From Dyella sedimenti (GTDB lineage: Bacteria; Pseudomonadota; Gammaproteobacteria; Xanthomonadales; Rhodanobacteraceae), in NCBI RefSeq assembly GCF_022760995.1, contig NZ_JAKWJO010000012.1, positions 20,712 to 84,711 of the forward strand: 64,000 nucleotides of DNA. The letters run 5' to 3'. Position numbers and translations under genes: made by a program. This document shows positions 8,428 to 18,503 of the stretch, in pieces. Within the stretch, counting starts at the first letter, position 1; every line of letters begins with the position of its first letter. Under the pieces are notes generated by a model. It was given only the letters and a program-made list of their open reading frames with translations. It had not been told where the DNA came from and made no database searches.

Positions 8428-11400
8428 TCAGGGTTGGCTGGTCACGGTGAGCGTCCTGCCGCCGGCCGTGCGCGCCTGGATACGGCGGTCGTACAGCGAT
8501 TCGCCATAGGCGGGCGGCACGATGAACTTGCCGGCATTGGTCGCCTTGATGCGGTAGACGAACTCGCCCACGTCGGGCAGCGCCGTGCCATACAGCACCA
8601 CGCGGTCCTCGCGCACGTCGGCGTATTGGAGCCGCCAGCTGGCGCGGCCCACGCCGATGGGCGAGCGCCACGCACCAGCCTCCACCGTGCTGTCGCCGCC
8701 AGCATCCTCGGCCGCCGGCTCGTTCTGCTGGTGGTCGGTCACCACCGGCGGCGGCTGGATCACCGGCTCGAAACCGCCGGGCAGCAGGTCGACGATCGCC
8801 ACGTTGCCGACGCCATCGTTGCCAATGGCGCGGATCTTCAGGTGCACGTCGATCTCCTGGCCGAGGCTTATCTGGTCGATGGTCTTGCCGTTCGCGTCGG
8901 TGTAGTCGCGGGTGATCTCCAGGCCCTCGCTGATCGCCTTGCCGGGCGCATCACGGTCGTAGCCGCCCTGGCTCACCACGCGCCAAGCCGGCAGCGTGCC
9001 GCCGTTGGTGAAGCGCAGGCGATTCACCGCCGCATCCCAGCTACCGGCCTGCAGCAGGTTGCCCTGCGGCGCGGCGATGGACTTCACACTGCCGTCGGCA
9101 TGCACCTCGTCGATGCGCAGCTTGTCCAGCCCGTCGCCTGCCTGCCCCGCATAGGCATCGAGCGCGAGCAACGTCATGGACGAGGACAGCGTGTTGTACC
9201 AGCCATGCGCCAGCGGCCACGCCAGGTTCTCCATCACGCGCGGCGAGAGGGCCCTGGCGCGCTCGGGGAAGTGCTTGCCGAGCAGGTACAGGGTGCTGGC
9301 GTCGCGGATCAGCGGGTCGTAGTAGTAGCCGTAGTGGTAGTCCTTGTCCTCGGCGCTGCGCTCGAGCAGCTTCTGCGGCCCGGCGATCAGCTGCGCCGCC
9401 TGCTTGTCCTGCTTGAGCAACTGGTACGAGGCGGCCAGCCAGGCCGCGGCGAGGTCGTTCTTCCATTGCTCGGGATAGGCCTCCTCCAGGCGCTTCTGCA
9501 CGGCGGCGAGGTCGTTGGTGGTGACGTTGCCCTGGCGGGTCAGCAGGTACACCGCATAGGCGCGCTGGCGCAGCAGGTCCAGTCCATCGAGGCTGTCGTC
9601 CGCCGCCAGTTGCCGCAGGTAGCCGTTGCCGGCATCGAACATGTCGCGCGGCACGCTGACGCCGCGATCGCGCGCCTCGAGCAGGAAGTGCATCGCATAG
9701 GTCGACACGAACGGATCGGCATCCGGCGTGGCCGCCCACAGGCCGAAGCCGCCGCGTCCGTTCTGGCGCGAATGCAGCACGTCGAGGAACTGCGCCAACG
9801 CCTCGTCGTTGCTGAGCTGCCTGCCTTCCAGCTTCGGCTGCAGCGCCTCGGCGAACACCTTCACCTGCGGCCACTTGGCCAACACCAGCCGCGGCATCGC
9901 CGAGCTGAGGATCTGCTCGCTGCAGTAATGCTGGAAGTTGACCAGGTAGTCGGTGAGTCCGCTGGCGAGCACCACCGGCACGCTGGAGATGGCCGCGTCG
10001 CGCGAGGCGTACGGGCCATACATGCGGCGCAGGCCCGGCTGGTCGACCTTGCTGTTGGAATCGACCCGGCCGACATCCACCTGGGTGCGGTAGGCCGATG
10101 CCGGGCGCACCGACAGGTCCACGCCCTGGCGCGCCGACTTGTCGCCGTAGCTGGCCGTGAAGTCCAGGTGACCCGAACCCAGCTGGTCGGTGGCCTTGAC
10201 CCGGAAGGTAGCCACGCCTTCGCGCAGCTCGCCCAGGCTCAGGCTCCGGCTGGGCGCGCCCATCACTTGCAATTGCGGCCCGGTCTTGAGCGATACCGCC
10301 ACCGGCACCGCCTTGCCACCCAGGCCGGTCAGGTTGTTGGCCACGCCTACGCTGACCTCGGCCTCGTCGCCCGGCGCCAGCGTGGTGGGCACGTTGGGCG
10401 ACAGCACGAAGTCACCACGCACGGTGGTGGTGCCCTCGAAGGTACCGACGCGATCCGGCGACACGGCCACCGCCATCACGCGTAGCCGGCCGTTGAAGTA
10501 GTCGGGCACCTGGTAGCGCAGCTCGGTCTCGCCGTTGACCTCGACGATGCCCGACCAGTAAGCCACCGGCTTGTCGCGCTTGCGCTTGAAGGGATTGAGC
10601 TGGCGGCCGATCGCGGCATCCTCGTCGCCGCCGGGCGCCGCCATCGCCATCAGCTTCTCGAAGTCGGGCAGGATCAGGTCGAGGATCTGCGCGGTGCCGA
10701 CCTCCAGCATGCGCTTGCGGAAGAAGAACTTCAGCGGATCGCCCAGCTTGTAGCGGGCCACCTGCAGGATGCCCTCGTCCACCGCGAACACCACGGCGCG
10801 GGTCGGCTGCGGCGCGCTGAGCTTGAAGGTGACCGTGTCACCGGGCTTCACCAGCGCGGGCGATTCCACCTTGATGGCATTGCGCCGCGCATCGAGGTTC
10901 ACCGAGAACGGCACTACGCCATAACTCAGCGGACTCATGAAGATCTCGTCCGACGACGGATCGCGGATGTACTGCACGTTGATGTAGCCGTTGCCCTCGA
11001 AGTCGGCCGGCACCGTGATGTGCTGCACCGAGCTGGTGGTGTCGGCATGGAACCAGGCGTGGGCGTAAACCTTGTCGCGCTCGATGGTGATCAGGCCGCT
11101 GCCGGCGTACGGCGCGCGGATGGCCACGTCCACCGTCTCGCCCGGCGCGTAGTCCTGCTTGCTCAGGTTGAGCTGCAGTTCGGCGTTGCGGTCCAGCGAG
11201 CGCGACACGTTGGCGGCGCCAGCCACTGAATACGCCACCCGGTTCACTTCCACGCCATCGCTGGCGCGCAGCAACACCAGCGCGTAGCTGCCCGGCTCGT
11301 CGGTCGGCAAGGCGTAGTCGTTGCCGTCGGCAGAAAGCTCCAGCGCCTGCTCCTTGAGCGTGGTTTCCTTGAGCTTGGACTGGTACTTGTAGACGCCCGA

Positions 11401-14400
11401 ATCCTGCCGGGTCAGCACCGAGACGTAACGCAACTGGACCAGGCGCGCCTTCAGCGCCTTCAGCGCGATGGCCTTGGCGGTGTGGTCGATCGCCACCAGG
11501 CGCACGCTGCGCGGCGTACCGCGGCTGACGTAGTCGAGGTCGTCCACCGCCTTGTAGCCGACCAGCCAGTCGTTGCTGGACACCAGGGTCTGGGCCGCCG
11601 CGGCCACGCTGCGGCCGCCTTCGGGCTCGTACGCCTTGGCCAGGAAGTACAGCTGGTAGGTGGCGTCGGCGTACTTCTTCAGGTCCAGGTCGAATTCGGC
11701 ATGGCCCTTGTCGTCGGTCTTGCCGTCCTGCAAGGTGTCCTCGTAGCCCTCCTTGGCACGCCGTGCATCGTAGAAATGGTAGTCGGGCCAGCTGCGGAAG
11801 GCCGGCCAGGCCGGGCGCAAGGTCAGCGAGGCCTCCACGCGGCGGTTGGTAGCCGGCGTGCCGAACAGGTTCATCGCATCGACGATGCCCTTCACCTCGT
11901 CCGGCTTCACCCAGCCCTCGGGCACTTGCCCGGCAAGCCTGGCCTCCACCTTCATGCGGTCGGGCAGGAATTCCTTCACCTGCACGGTGGTGCTGCCGAT
12001 CTGCGCGCCGGCCTTGCCGTCCTTGACGATATAGAGATTGACCGTCCAGGTGCCGGTCGGCGCGGTTTCGGCGGGCGCGTAGGCCAGTTCGCCGAAACCC
12101 GAGCCATCCATTGCCATCGGCAATTGCTTCACCGTCATGCCGCGCGGGTCGACGATCTCGACCTGCAGCGGAATGCCCGCCACGCTGTGCGTCCAGCTGG
12201 CCGCGCGCACGATCAGGCCCACATGGAAGGTATCGCCCGGCCGGTAGATGCCGCGATCGGAGAACAGGTAGGCCGACAGCTGGCCCGCGTTCTGCGCGTT
12301 GCGCTCGCCGCCCACGTCGAAGCGCGAGAAATCCAGCCGGCGGTCATAGCTTCCGATGGGCAGGAACGACAGGTCGTCGGCCTTCTTCACCATATAGAGC
12401 GTGGGCTGCTTTTCGCGCTCCAGCCCCTTGAAGCTGGGGAAATGCACCATACCGTCGGCCGAGGTGGTGTCGTCGAACAGGGTCTGGCCATTGACGGCCA
12501 GTACCGAAACGCTGGCGCCCGCCACCGGCTGGCCGGTGCGGATGGATTGCACGAACACGTCCTGGCTGCCATCCAGCGCGCGCTTGACCAGCATGCCGAG
12601 GTCCGTGACCACGATCAGGCGTGTGTCGGTGGGCAGGGAGCCGTCGCCGCTGTCCTCGCCGGACATGCCGTCGCCTTCGGCATCCTCCTCGTCCGGGTAA
12701 GCTTCGTTGGCGTTGCGCGGCGCGGCCTGGGGCTGGTTCTCGGCGGCCTTGCGCGCCTCCTCGCGTTTCTTCTCGGCCGCGGCGTCGTAGCTGGAAAGAT
12801 GCAGCAGGAATACGCCGCGCTTGCCGTCCTTCAGGTATTGGCCCAGGTCCACGCCCTCGTAATGGGCCTTGGCGGGATCGCCCTTGGGAAAGCTGCGCTT
12901 CTGCTCGAAGCGCTCCACGATGTGGTCCTCGCTGAAGGCGTAGCCGAGCTCGGGCCGCGCATAGCTGCCCTGGTTGAAGCTGACCAGGTGCTGCAACTGG
13001 TCGGGCAGCACGCGGCCGATTTCCACGCGCATGCCAGGCAGGTTGCGCGAAACCACGGAAAGGCGCTTGCTGCCGGAGATGGACAACAGGGAGCCGTCGG
13101 CCATGAAGCGCAGCAGCTTGGGATAGTCGGGCACCGTCACCACGGCGGCGTAGGGCTTGCCTAGGACATAACCGCCGAACGATTTCAGGCCCTTGTCCAC
13201 CCGCACGTAGATGCGCTGGCCGGGCGCGGCGTGGAACTTGAAGCTCTGCGTCGCCTCGTAGTCGTTCTCCGTCGGCACCCGTTCCAGCGGCAAGGGCTGT
13301 GCCAGGCGCAGTGTATCCTCGCCCACCTGGGAAGCGTTCCAGGCATAGGGTGGCTCGTCCTCGCCCTGCTCCACACCGGGCCTGCGCGCGGGCAGCACCC
13401 ATGCCTTGACCAGGCCGGCCAGTTCGCTGTCGCGCACGCTGCCGCCAACGTTGAACAGCAGCACCTGCTCGGGCTCGTACTTCTCGTTGTCGACCAGGGT
13501 GGGCGCGATGCTGTTGATCGACAGGCTGTAGAGACCCGGCACGCGCACATGCGCCTTGAGTTCCTTCGCGGTGCCATCGCCGCCGCGCGCGCTGCGCACG
13601 CCCTTGTCGATCACATAGCGCACGCTGCCCTCGTCGCGCGGCAAGGCCAGCGGCTGCGAGTGGATCCAGGCATGCAACCGGGTCTGGTCGTAGGTAACGG
13701 TATATTTCAGCGCGGTATCGCCGCTACCCCGCTGGGCCAGGCCGACGGCGATGCGCTTTTCGAAATCGGCCGCGTCGACCGGGTAATTGAAGTTCACCGG
13801 CAGGATGGTCTTCTTGGCGGTCGCGTCCTGGGGATCCTGGTAGAACTCGCCGCGCTGCACCTTGGCCTCGAACGGCGCGATATCGAAACCGAAATGATCC
13901 TCGGCCACCCGCACATGGGGCGCGAAGGCCTTGGCAGGATCGAAACGCACCTCGTAATGGCGGCCGACCGGCCAATCCTCGGCGGGCACGAAGCGCAGGG
14001 TGCGGTCGTCGGTCCAGCTCCACTGCCCCTTGGCGGCCGGCTGCATGACGATGCCCTCGGTCACCGGCTTGCCGACCCGTTCGATCGGCGCGGCCGAGCC
14101 GGAGAAACTCACCGTCAACGGATGGATGACGATAGGTTGCTGCACATAGTCGGTAATGGCCGGGGCATCGACCTTCAGGGTGATATGGGAGGGCTCCGCC
14201 GGCTTGGGCCGGTTCCGGTACCACTGCCAGCCGAACCAGCCGCCGGCGCCCAGCACCATCGCCGCAACCAGCAGGCCAGCCGCCTGTACCGGCCGGCGCC
14301 GGATCCACCCTCCGGTGGCGGTCAGCCAACCGGGCGCGGTCCAGCTGACCTGCCCCAACAGGGGACGCAACACCCATCCCAGGCCGGCGAACAGGCCGCG

Positions 14401-14445
14401 CAGCAAGCGCAGCGGCAGCAACAGCAGAAATCGCAGCAGATCCAT
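8428..14445 (-). CDS. yfhM: Bacterial alpha-2-macroglobulin (YfhM-like)
   Basis: At 2005 residues it is longer than the roughly 1650-residue E. coli protein. The N-terminus has a hydrophobic helix (residues 1-30) and a clear transmembrane segment at about 53-75. No lipobox cysteine is visible, unlike lipoprotein homologues. MG-type beta domains follow, then the alpha-2-macroglobulin domains. The thioester motif C-S-E-Q is present with Cys1508, so the protease-trapping chemistry should be intact. A low-complexity acidic and glutamine-rich insert lies around residues 555-600. The start ATG follows GAGGAAG. The cognate pbpC lies directly downstream. It is thought to trap attacking proteases in the periplasm. 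Confidence 0.93.
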   Translation of the reverse strand: MDLLRFLLLLPLRLLRGLFAGLGWVLRPLLGQVSWTAPGWLTATGGWIRRRPVQAAGLLVAAMVLGAGGWFGWQWYRNRPKPAEPSHITLKVDAPAITDYVQQPIVIHPLTVSFSGSAAPIERVGKPVTEGIVMQPAAKGQWSWTDDRTLRFVPAEDWPVGRHYEVRFDPAKAFAPHVRVAEDHFGFDIAPFEAKVQRGEFYQDPQDATAKKTILPVNFNYPVDAADFEKRIAVGLAQRGSGDTALKYTVTYDQTRLHAWIHSQPLALPRDEGSVRYVIDKGVRSARGGDGTAKELKAHVRVPGLYSLSINSIAPTLVDNEKYEPEQVLLFNVGGSVRDSELAGLVKAWVLPARRPGVEQGEDEPPYAWNASQVGEDTLRLAQPLPLERVPTENDYEATQSFKFHAAPGQRIYVRVDKGLKSFGGYVLGKPYAAVVTVPDYPKLLRFMADGSLLSISGSKRLSVVSRNLPGMRVEIGRVLPDQLQHLVSFNQGSYARPELGYAFSEDHIVERFEQKRSFPKGDPAKAHYEGVDLGQYLKDGKRGVFLLHLSSYDAAAEKKREEARKAAENQPQAAPRNANEAYPDEEDAEGDGMSGEDSGDGSLPTDTRLIVVTDLGMLVKRALDGSQDVFVQSIRTGQPVAGASVSVLAVNGQTLFDDTTSADGMVHFPSFKGLEREKQPTLYMVKKADDLSFLPIGSYDRRLDFSRFDVGGERNAQNAGQLSAYLFSDRGIYRPGDTFHVGLIVRAASWTHSVAGIPLQVEIVDPRGMTVKQLPMAMDGSGFGELAYAPAETAPTGTWTVNLYIVKDGKAGAQIGSTTVQVKEFLPDRMKVEARLAGQVPEGWVKPDEVKGIVDAMNLFGTPATNRRVEASLTLRPAWPAFRSWPDYHFYDARRAKEGYEDTLQDGKTDDKGHAEFDLDLKKYADATYQLYFLAKAYEPEGGRSVAAAAQTLVSSNDWLVGYKAVDDLDYVSRGTPRSVRLVAIDHTAKAIALKALKARLVQLRYVSVLTRQDSGVYKYQSKLKETTLKEQALELSADGNDYALPTDEPGSYALVLLRASDGVEVNRVAYSVAGAANVSRSLDRNAELQLNLSKQDYAPGETVDVAIRAPYAGSGLITIERDKVYAHAWFHADTTSSVQHITVPADFEGNGYINVQYIRDPSSDEIFMSPLSYGVVPFSVNLDARRNAIKVESPALVKPGDTVTFKLSAPQPTRAVVFAVDEGILQVARYKLGDPLKFFFRKRMLEVGTAQILDLILPDFEKLMAMAAPGGDEDAAIGRQLNPFKRKRDKPVAYWSGIVEVNGETELRYQVPDYFNGRLRVMAVAVSPDRVGTFEGTTTVRGDFVLSPNVPTTLAPGDEAEVSVGVANNLTGLGGKAVPVAVSLKTGPQLQVMGAPSRSLSLGELREGVATFRVKATDQLGSGHLDFTASYGDKSARQGVDLSVRPASAYRTQVDVGRVDSNSKVDQPGLRRMYGPYASRDAAISSVPVVLASGLTDYLVNFQHYCSEQILSSAMPRLVLAKWPQVKVFAEALQPKLEGRQLSNDEALAQFLDVLHSRQNGRGGFGLWAATPDADPFVSTYAMHFLLEARDRGVSVPRDMFDAGNGYLRQLAADDSLDGLDLLRQRAYAVYLLTRQGNVTTNDLAAVQKRLEEAYPEQWKNDLAAAWLAASYQLLKQDKQAAQLIAGPQKLLERSAEDKDYHYGYYYDPLIRDASTLYLLGKHFPERARALSPRVMENLAWPLAHGWYNTLSSSMTLLALDAYAGQAGDGLDKLRIDEVHADGSVKSIAAPQGNLLQAGSWDAAVNRLRFTNGGTLPAWRVVSQGGYDRDAPGKAISEGLEITRDYTDANGKTIDQISLGQEIDVHLKIRAIGNDGVGNVAIVDLLPGGFEPVIQPPPVVTDHQQNEPAAEDAGGDSTVEAGAWRSPIGVGRASWRLQYADVREDRVVLYGTALPDVGEFVYRIKATNAGKFIVPPAYGESLYDRRIQARTAGGRTLTVTSQP

Positions 14446-14659
14446 GATGCTTCCTCAGGTGTCATCCGATGAACACGAAAACGGCATGCCGCCGGCCCTG
14501 GGCCGATGCCCAATATGCGACAGCGCCCGCCTCTTGCGAAGCGGGCGCAACGATCACGGTACCCCAGGGATTAATCTGCGCGCCGAACATGGCGGAACGC
14601 GGGAAGGATTCTGGCATGCGCCCGTCCATGGCGCATTCGGATCAGTCTGATTTCTGTCG

Positions 14660-14686
14660 CCGCCCTCTGCCTTGCGCAGAGGGCGG
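14660..14686 (-). terminator. Perfect 11-bp hairpin after galU
   Basis: CCGCCCTCTGC (14660-14670) pairs perfectly with GCAGAGGGCGG (14676-14686) around a 5-base loop, 17 bases beyond the galU stop. No T-run follows, so it may act as an RNA 3'-end stabiliser or a weak terminator separating galU from yfhM. Confidence 0.45.
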
Positions 14687-14703
14687 TAGTACCGACCGTA
14701 GGA

Positions 14704-15582
14704 TTACTTCACCAGCTCGGCGGCCAACTCGCGCACCACCGGGGCGAGCTTGGGGTCCTGCAAGGCCATGTGCATGGTGGCCCGCACCAGGCCGGCCTTG
14801 TTGCCGCAGTCGAAGCGGGTGCCCTCGAAGCGATAGGCCAGCACCTTGCCCTGCTCCTTCAGTAGCGCGTCGATGGCGTCGGTCAGCTGGATCTCGCCAC
14901 CGGCGCCGGGCGTGGTCTGCTCCAGCAGTTGGAAGATGCGGCCCGGCAGCACGTAGCGGCCGACCACCGCGAGGTTGGAGGGCGCATCGGCCGGCTTGGG
15001 CTTCTCCACCATGTGGCGGATCTGCGCGCTGCGCTCGTCGATGGGCGTGGCGTCGACGATGCCGTACTTGTCGGTCTCGTTGTGCGGTACTTCCTCCACG
15101 GCGATGACCGCGGCGTGCTGCGCCTCGGCCAGTTCAGCCATCTGGCGCAACGCGCCCTTGCCCTTATTCCAGATCAGGTCGTCCGGCAGGATCACGCCGA
15201 ACGGCTCGTCGCCCACCACCGGCTTGGCGCACAGCACCGCATGGCCCAGGCCCAGCGCCTCGGGCTGGGTGACGAAGATGGCGCGCACATGCCTGGGCAA
15301 CGTGCCCTGCACCAGCGCGAGCAATTCGTCCTTGCCCTTCTCCTGCAGCTTGGCTTCCAGCTCGTAGGCCTTGTCGAAATAATCCGCGATGGCGTGCTTG
15401 TAGCGGTTGGTGACGAACACCAGGGTATCGGCGCCCGCATCGACCGCTTCGTCGACGGCGTACTGGATCAACGGACGGTCCAGCACCGGCAGCATTTCCT
15501 TGGCGACCACCTTGGTGGCGGGCAGGAAACGCGTGCCCAGGCCGGCCACGGGGAACACTACCTTGCGCAACGGTTTGCTCAC
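14704..15582 (-). CDS. galU: UTP-glucose-1-phosphate uridylyltransferase
   Basis: A 292-residue nucleotidyltransferase making UDP-glucose from UTP and glucose-1-phosphate. The signature VFPVAGLGTRFLPATKVVAKEMLPV lies near the N-terminus; GVILPDDLIW and EKPKPADAPSNLAVVGRYVL are also conserved. The start codon is GTG at 15582, directly adjacent to the upstream TGA stop with no gap. The ribosome site AGGAGAG lies inside the upstream gene's last codons. UDP-glucose supplies lipopolysaccharide, exopolysaccharide and trehalose synthesis, which fits the preceding nucleotide-sugar gene. Confidence 0.96.
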   Translation of the reverse strand: MSKPLRKVVFPVAGLGTRFLPATKVVAKEMLPVLDRPLIQYAVDEAVDAGADTLVFVTNRYKHAIADYFDKAYELEAKLQEKGKDELLALVQGTLPRHVRAIFVTQPEALGLGHAVLCAKPVVGDEPFGVILPDDLIWNKGKGALRQMAELAEAQHAAVIAVEEVPHNETDKYGIVDATPIDERSAQIRHMVEKPKPADAPSNLAVVGRYVLPGRIFQLLEQTTPGAGGEIQLTDAIDALLKEQGKVLAYRFEGTRFDCGNKAGLVRATMHMALQDPKLAPVVRELAAELVK

Positions 15583-17478
15583 TCACTTCTCTCCTGATTC
15601 ACTGCGGCGCAGCGCCACCACGTTATCCGGCTGCGACGTCTCGCTCCAGCGGAACGACGGCAGCAGGTTCGACACGCATTGGCGCAATACATCCTCGTCA
15701 TAGGCCACCACGGCATCCGCGGCCTTGGCCAGATGCACGTTCAACGGCTCCCACTTCACCGGACGATACTGCGCAAGAAAGATCTTGGCGTGCGTCGTCT
15801 CGATGTAGTTCTCGAGGGGATGGAACAACTCCTCGAACAGCTTTTCGCCCGGGCGCAGGCCGGTATAGACGATCGGGATCTCCGTGCCGGGCTTGCGGCC
15901 GGCCAGGCGGATCATCTGCTCGGCCAGGTCGCGGATCTTCACCGGCTCGCCCATGTCCAGCGCGAAGATCTCGCCGCCCTTGCCGATGCTGGCCGCCTGC
16001 AGGATCAGCTGGCAGGCCTCGGGAATGGTCATGAAGTAGCGCGAGATTTCCGGATGCGTGATGGTGACCGGGCCACCGTTGCGGATCTGCTGGCGGAACA
16101 GCGGCACCACGGAACCGGCCGAATCGAGCACGTTGCCGAAACGCACGGTGATGAAGTGCGTGTTGGAATGCTCGTTGAGGTTCTGGCACCAGATCTCGGC
16201 CACGCGCTTGCATGCGCCCATCACGCTGGTGGGATTGACCGCCTTGTCGGTGGAGATCAGCACGAAGCATTCCACGCCGTGGCGATCGGCCAGGTCCGCC
16301 ACATTGCGGGTGGCCAGCACGTTGTTGCGGAAGGCGGCGCGCAGTTGGCCCTGCAGCAGCGGCACGTGCTTGTAGGCCGCGGCATGGAACACCACCTGCG
16401 GCTTGTATTCGCCGAACAGCTTGCGCATCGCCGCCGGGTCGCCGCAGTCGGCCAGGACGGCCTCGTAGACCAGCTCGGGATATTCCGCGCGCAGTTCCTG
16501 CGAAATCCGGTAGAGGTTGTATTCGCTGTTGTCGACCACGCACAGCGACTGCGCGCCCAGGCGGGCGACCTGCCGGCACAGTTCCGAGCCAATCGAGCCG
16601 CCGCCGCCCGTCACCAGCACGCGACGGCCGGTGAGCGTGACGCGGATGGCCGTCCAGTCCAGCTCGACCGTGTCGCGGCCCAGCAGGTCCTCGATGGCCA
16701 CTTCCTTGATCTCGTTGAAGTGCGCCCGGCCGGACACCACGTCTTCCAACTTGGGCACGGTGCGATACGGCAAGCCGCTCTGGTCGCACAGTTCCACCAC
16801 CCGGCGCATTTCCTGGGTGGAGGCGCCCGGCATGGCGATCAGCAGCATCTGCGCCGCGACCTCGCGGGCCAGCTCGGGAATCTGGTCGATGCGGCCCAGC
16901 ACGGGGCGGCCGTTGATGCTGGCGCCGCGCAGGCTTTCCCTGTCGTCGACGAAGCCGACCACGGTATAGCCGTTGTCGCGATGCAGGTCGCGCGACAACG
17001 CCTCGCCGGCGCGGTCGGCCCCCACGATCAGCACGCGCTGGGTGGGCTTGGACTGGAACAGGTCCAGCCGGCTGTCTTTCCAGAAGCGATAGGCCAGGCG
17101 CGGCGTGCCCAGCAGCACGGCCAGCACCACCGGATACAGCAGCAGCACCGAGCGCGGCACGTCGTCCAGGCGGTTGTAGAGCATCAGGGCGGCGGCAATC
17201 GCCAGCGCGCCCAGTACCGCCGCGCGCAGGATGTTCCAGAGATCCGGCAGGCTGGCGAAGCGCCAGACGCCCTTGTACAGGCCGGTCCAGCTCAGCACCG
17301 CCCCCTGCACCAGCAGCACCAGGGGAAATTCCAGCATGTGGAAGCCGATGGCCGCGTTGTCGACCAGCGCATAGCGCAAGGCCTTGGCCACCCACCAGGC
17401 CAACGCCGCCATCGCCAGGTCGTGGAGCACCACGGCCGTACGCGGATGGATAACGCCGATCAGTTTACGAAGCGACAT
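15583..17478 (-). CDS. CapD/WbpM-like nucleoside-diphosphate-sugar dehydratase/epimerase
   Basis: A 631-residue membrane-anchored polysaccharide enzyme. The first about 150 residues hold four hydrophobic segments, followed by a small NAD-binding-like domain (VLIVGADRAGEALSRDL). The catalytic SDR domain carries VLVTGGGGSIGSELCRQVARL and STDKAVNPTSVMGACKR. The usual SDR tyrosine is replaced by methionine, as in UDP-GlcNAc 4,6-dehydratases of the PglF/WbpM/FlaA1 group. Its product would feed O-antigen or exopolysaccharide synthesis. It overlaps the preceding transferase gene by 14 bases and is immediately followed by galU, so the genes are probably co-transcribed. Confidence 0.92.
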   Translation of the reverse strand: MSLRKLIGVIHPRTAVVLHDLAMAALAWWVAKALRYALVDNAAIGFHMLEFPLVLLVQGAVLSWTGLYKGVWRFASLPDLWNILRAAVLGALAIAAALMLYNRLDDVPRSVLLLYPVVLAVLLGTPRLAYRFWKDSRLDLFQSKPTQRVLIVGADRAGEALSRDLHRDNGYTVVGFVDDRESLRGASINGRPVLGRIDQIPELAREVAAQMLLIAMPGASTQEMRRVVELCDQSGLPYRTVPKLEDVVSGRAHFNEIKEVAIEDLLGRDTVELDWTAIRVTLTGRRVLVTGGGGSIGSELCRQVARLGAQSLCVVDNSEYNLYRISQELRAEYPELVYEAVLADCGDPAAMRKLFGEYKPQVVFHAAAYKHVPLLQGQLRAAFRNNVLATRNVADLADRHGVECFVLISTDKAVNPTSVMGACKRVAEIWCQNLNEHSNTHFITVRFGNVLDSAGSVVPLFRQQIRNGGPVTITHPEISRYFMTIPEACQLILQAASIGKGGEIFALDMGEPVKIRDLAEQMIRLAGRKPGTEIPIVYTGLRPGEKLFEELFHPLENYIETTHAKIFLAQYRPVKWEPLNVHLAKAADAVVAYDEDVLRQCVSNLLPSFRWSETSQPDNVVALRRSESGEK

Positions 17479-18496
17479 GACGACCCTTGTGCGAAACGCG
17501 CCGCAGGCATCGGCGCTTCATGACCATCCATACGGCGGTCGCTACCACGTAAGTGCCGGCGAACGCCGGAATGGATGCAACCGGCCAGACCCACGCCAGC
17601 GCGGCCAAGGGCGCCGCCACCAGCAGATTCCAGGCCAGATAGCACATCCCCCCCGAGGCATGCGTGAACCCGCTGCGAACCATCCACTGATATAGATGCT
17701 CCCGGTGGGCAGTGTACCAACGGCGGCCACTTGCCATACGACCCAAGAGGGTAAGGCTTGCGTCTGCTACGAAAGATGAACTGAGGATCAGGGCCGGCCA
17801 CAGCAGACGCCCGTCGGCCCGCCACAGCAGGGCGGTCAGGGCATACAGCAGCAGCCCCATGGTGCCGCTGCCCACGTCCCCCATGAAGATGCGGGCCCGC
17901 GGCCGGTTGTAGAACCAGAAGCCCAAGGATGCGGCCATCAGGCAGGCCGCCGCCCCTGCCAGCGCGCTCTGGCCGGCGGCCCAGGCCAGCAAGGCCAGGC
18001 CGGCCCCGACGAACATCACCTGCTGGGCCAGCAGGCCGTCGATGCCGTCCATGAAATTATGCAGGTTGATGCTCCAGGTGCCCGCCAGGACTAGCACGGG
18101 CAGCCACCACCAGGCCATGCCGGCCACCGACAGGGCCACGGCGACCAGGGTCGCCGACAGCAGTTGTACGCCGAGCCGGGGAAGCACCGGCAGGGAACGA
18201 TGGTCGTCCCACCAGCCCACCGCGGCCACCAGCACCATGGCCACCGCCAGCGCCACCGCCGTGGCCGCCGGCCATGGCCGGGGCAGCCATGCGAGACTGG
18301 CGGGCATGGTCAGCAACGCGGCGGCCACGATGCCTATGCCGCCGCCGCGCGCGGTGGGTACGGTATGGGAACGGCGCTGCCCGGGCATATCCATCATGCC
18401 GCGGCGATGCGCATAGGCGATCGCGCCGCGCACGACGGCCAGGGAAATCACCAACGAGGCCAGCACCATCCCTATCGCCAGCGAACTCGGACTCAT
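17465..18496 (-). CDS. Undecaprenyl-phosphate sugar-1-phosphate transferase (WecA/MraY family)
   Basis: About 343 residues and roughly ten transmembrane segments. Family motifs are visible: WWDDHRSLPVLPRL (the DD pair), NLHNFMDGIDGLL, FMGDVGSGTMG and HREHLYQ near the C-terminus. Such enzymes transfer a sugar-1-phosphate from a UDP-sugar to undecaprenyl phosphate, starting O-antigen or glycan synthesis in the inner membrane. I chose ATG 18496, giving MSPSSLAIGMVLASL, because earlier in-frame starts encode a non-conserved alanine/arginine-rich leader that overlaps lapB. It follows lapB by 7 bases. Confidence 0.9.
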   Translation of the reverse strand: MSPSSLAIGMVLASLVISLAVVRGAIAYAHRRGMMDMPGQRRSHTVPTARGGGIGIVAAALLTMPASLAWLPRPWPAATAVALAVAMVLVAAVGWWDDHRSLPVLPRLGVQLLSATLVAVALSVAGMAWWWLPVLVLAGTWSINLHNFMDGIDGLLAQQVMFVGAGLALLAWAAGQSALAGAAACLMAASLGFWFYNRPRARIFMGDVGSGTMGLLLYALTALLWRADGRLLWPALILSSSFVADASLTLLGRMASGRRWYTAHREHLYQWMVRSGFTHASGGMCYLAWNLLVAAPLAALAWVWPVASIPAFAGTYVVATAVWMVMKRRCLRRVSHKGRHVAS

Positions 18497-18503
18497 CCGC
18501 GCC

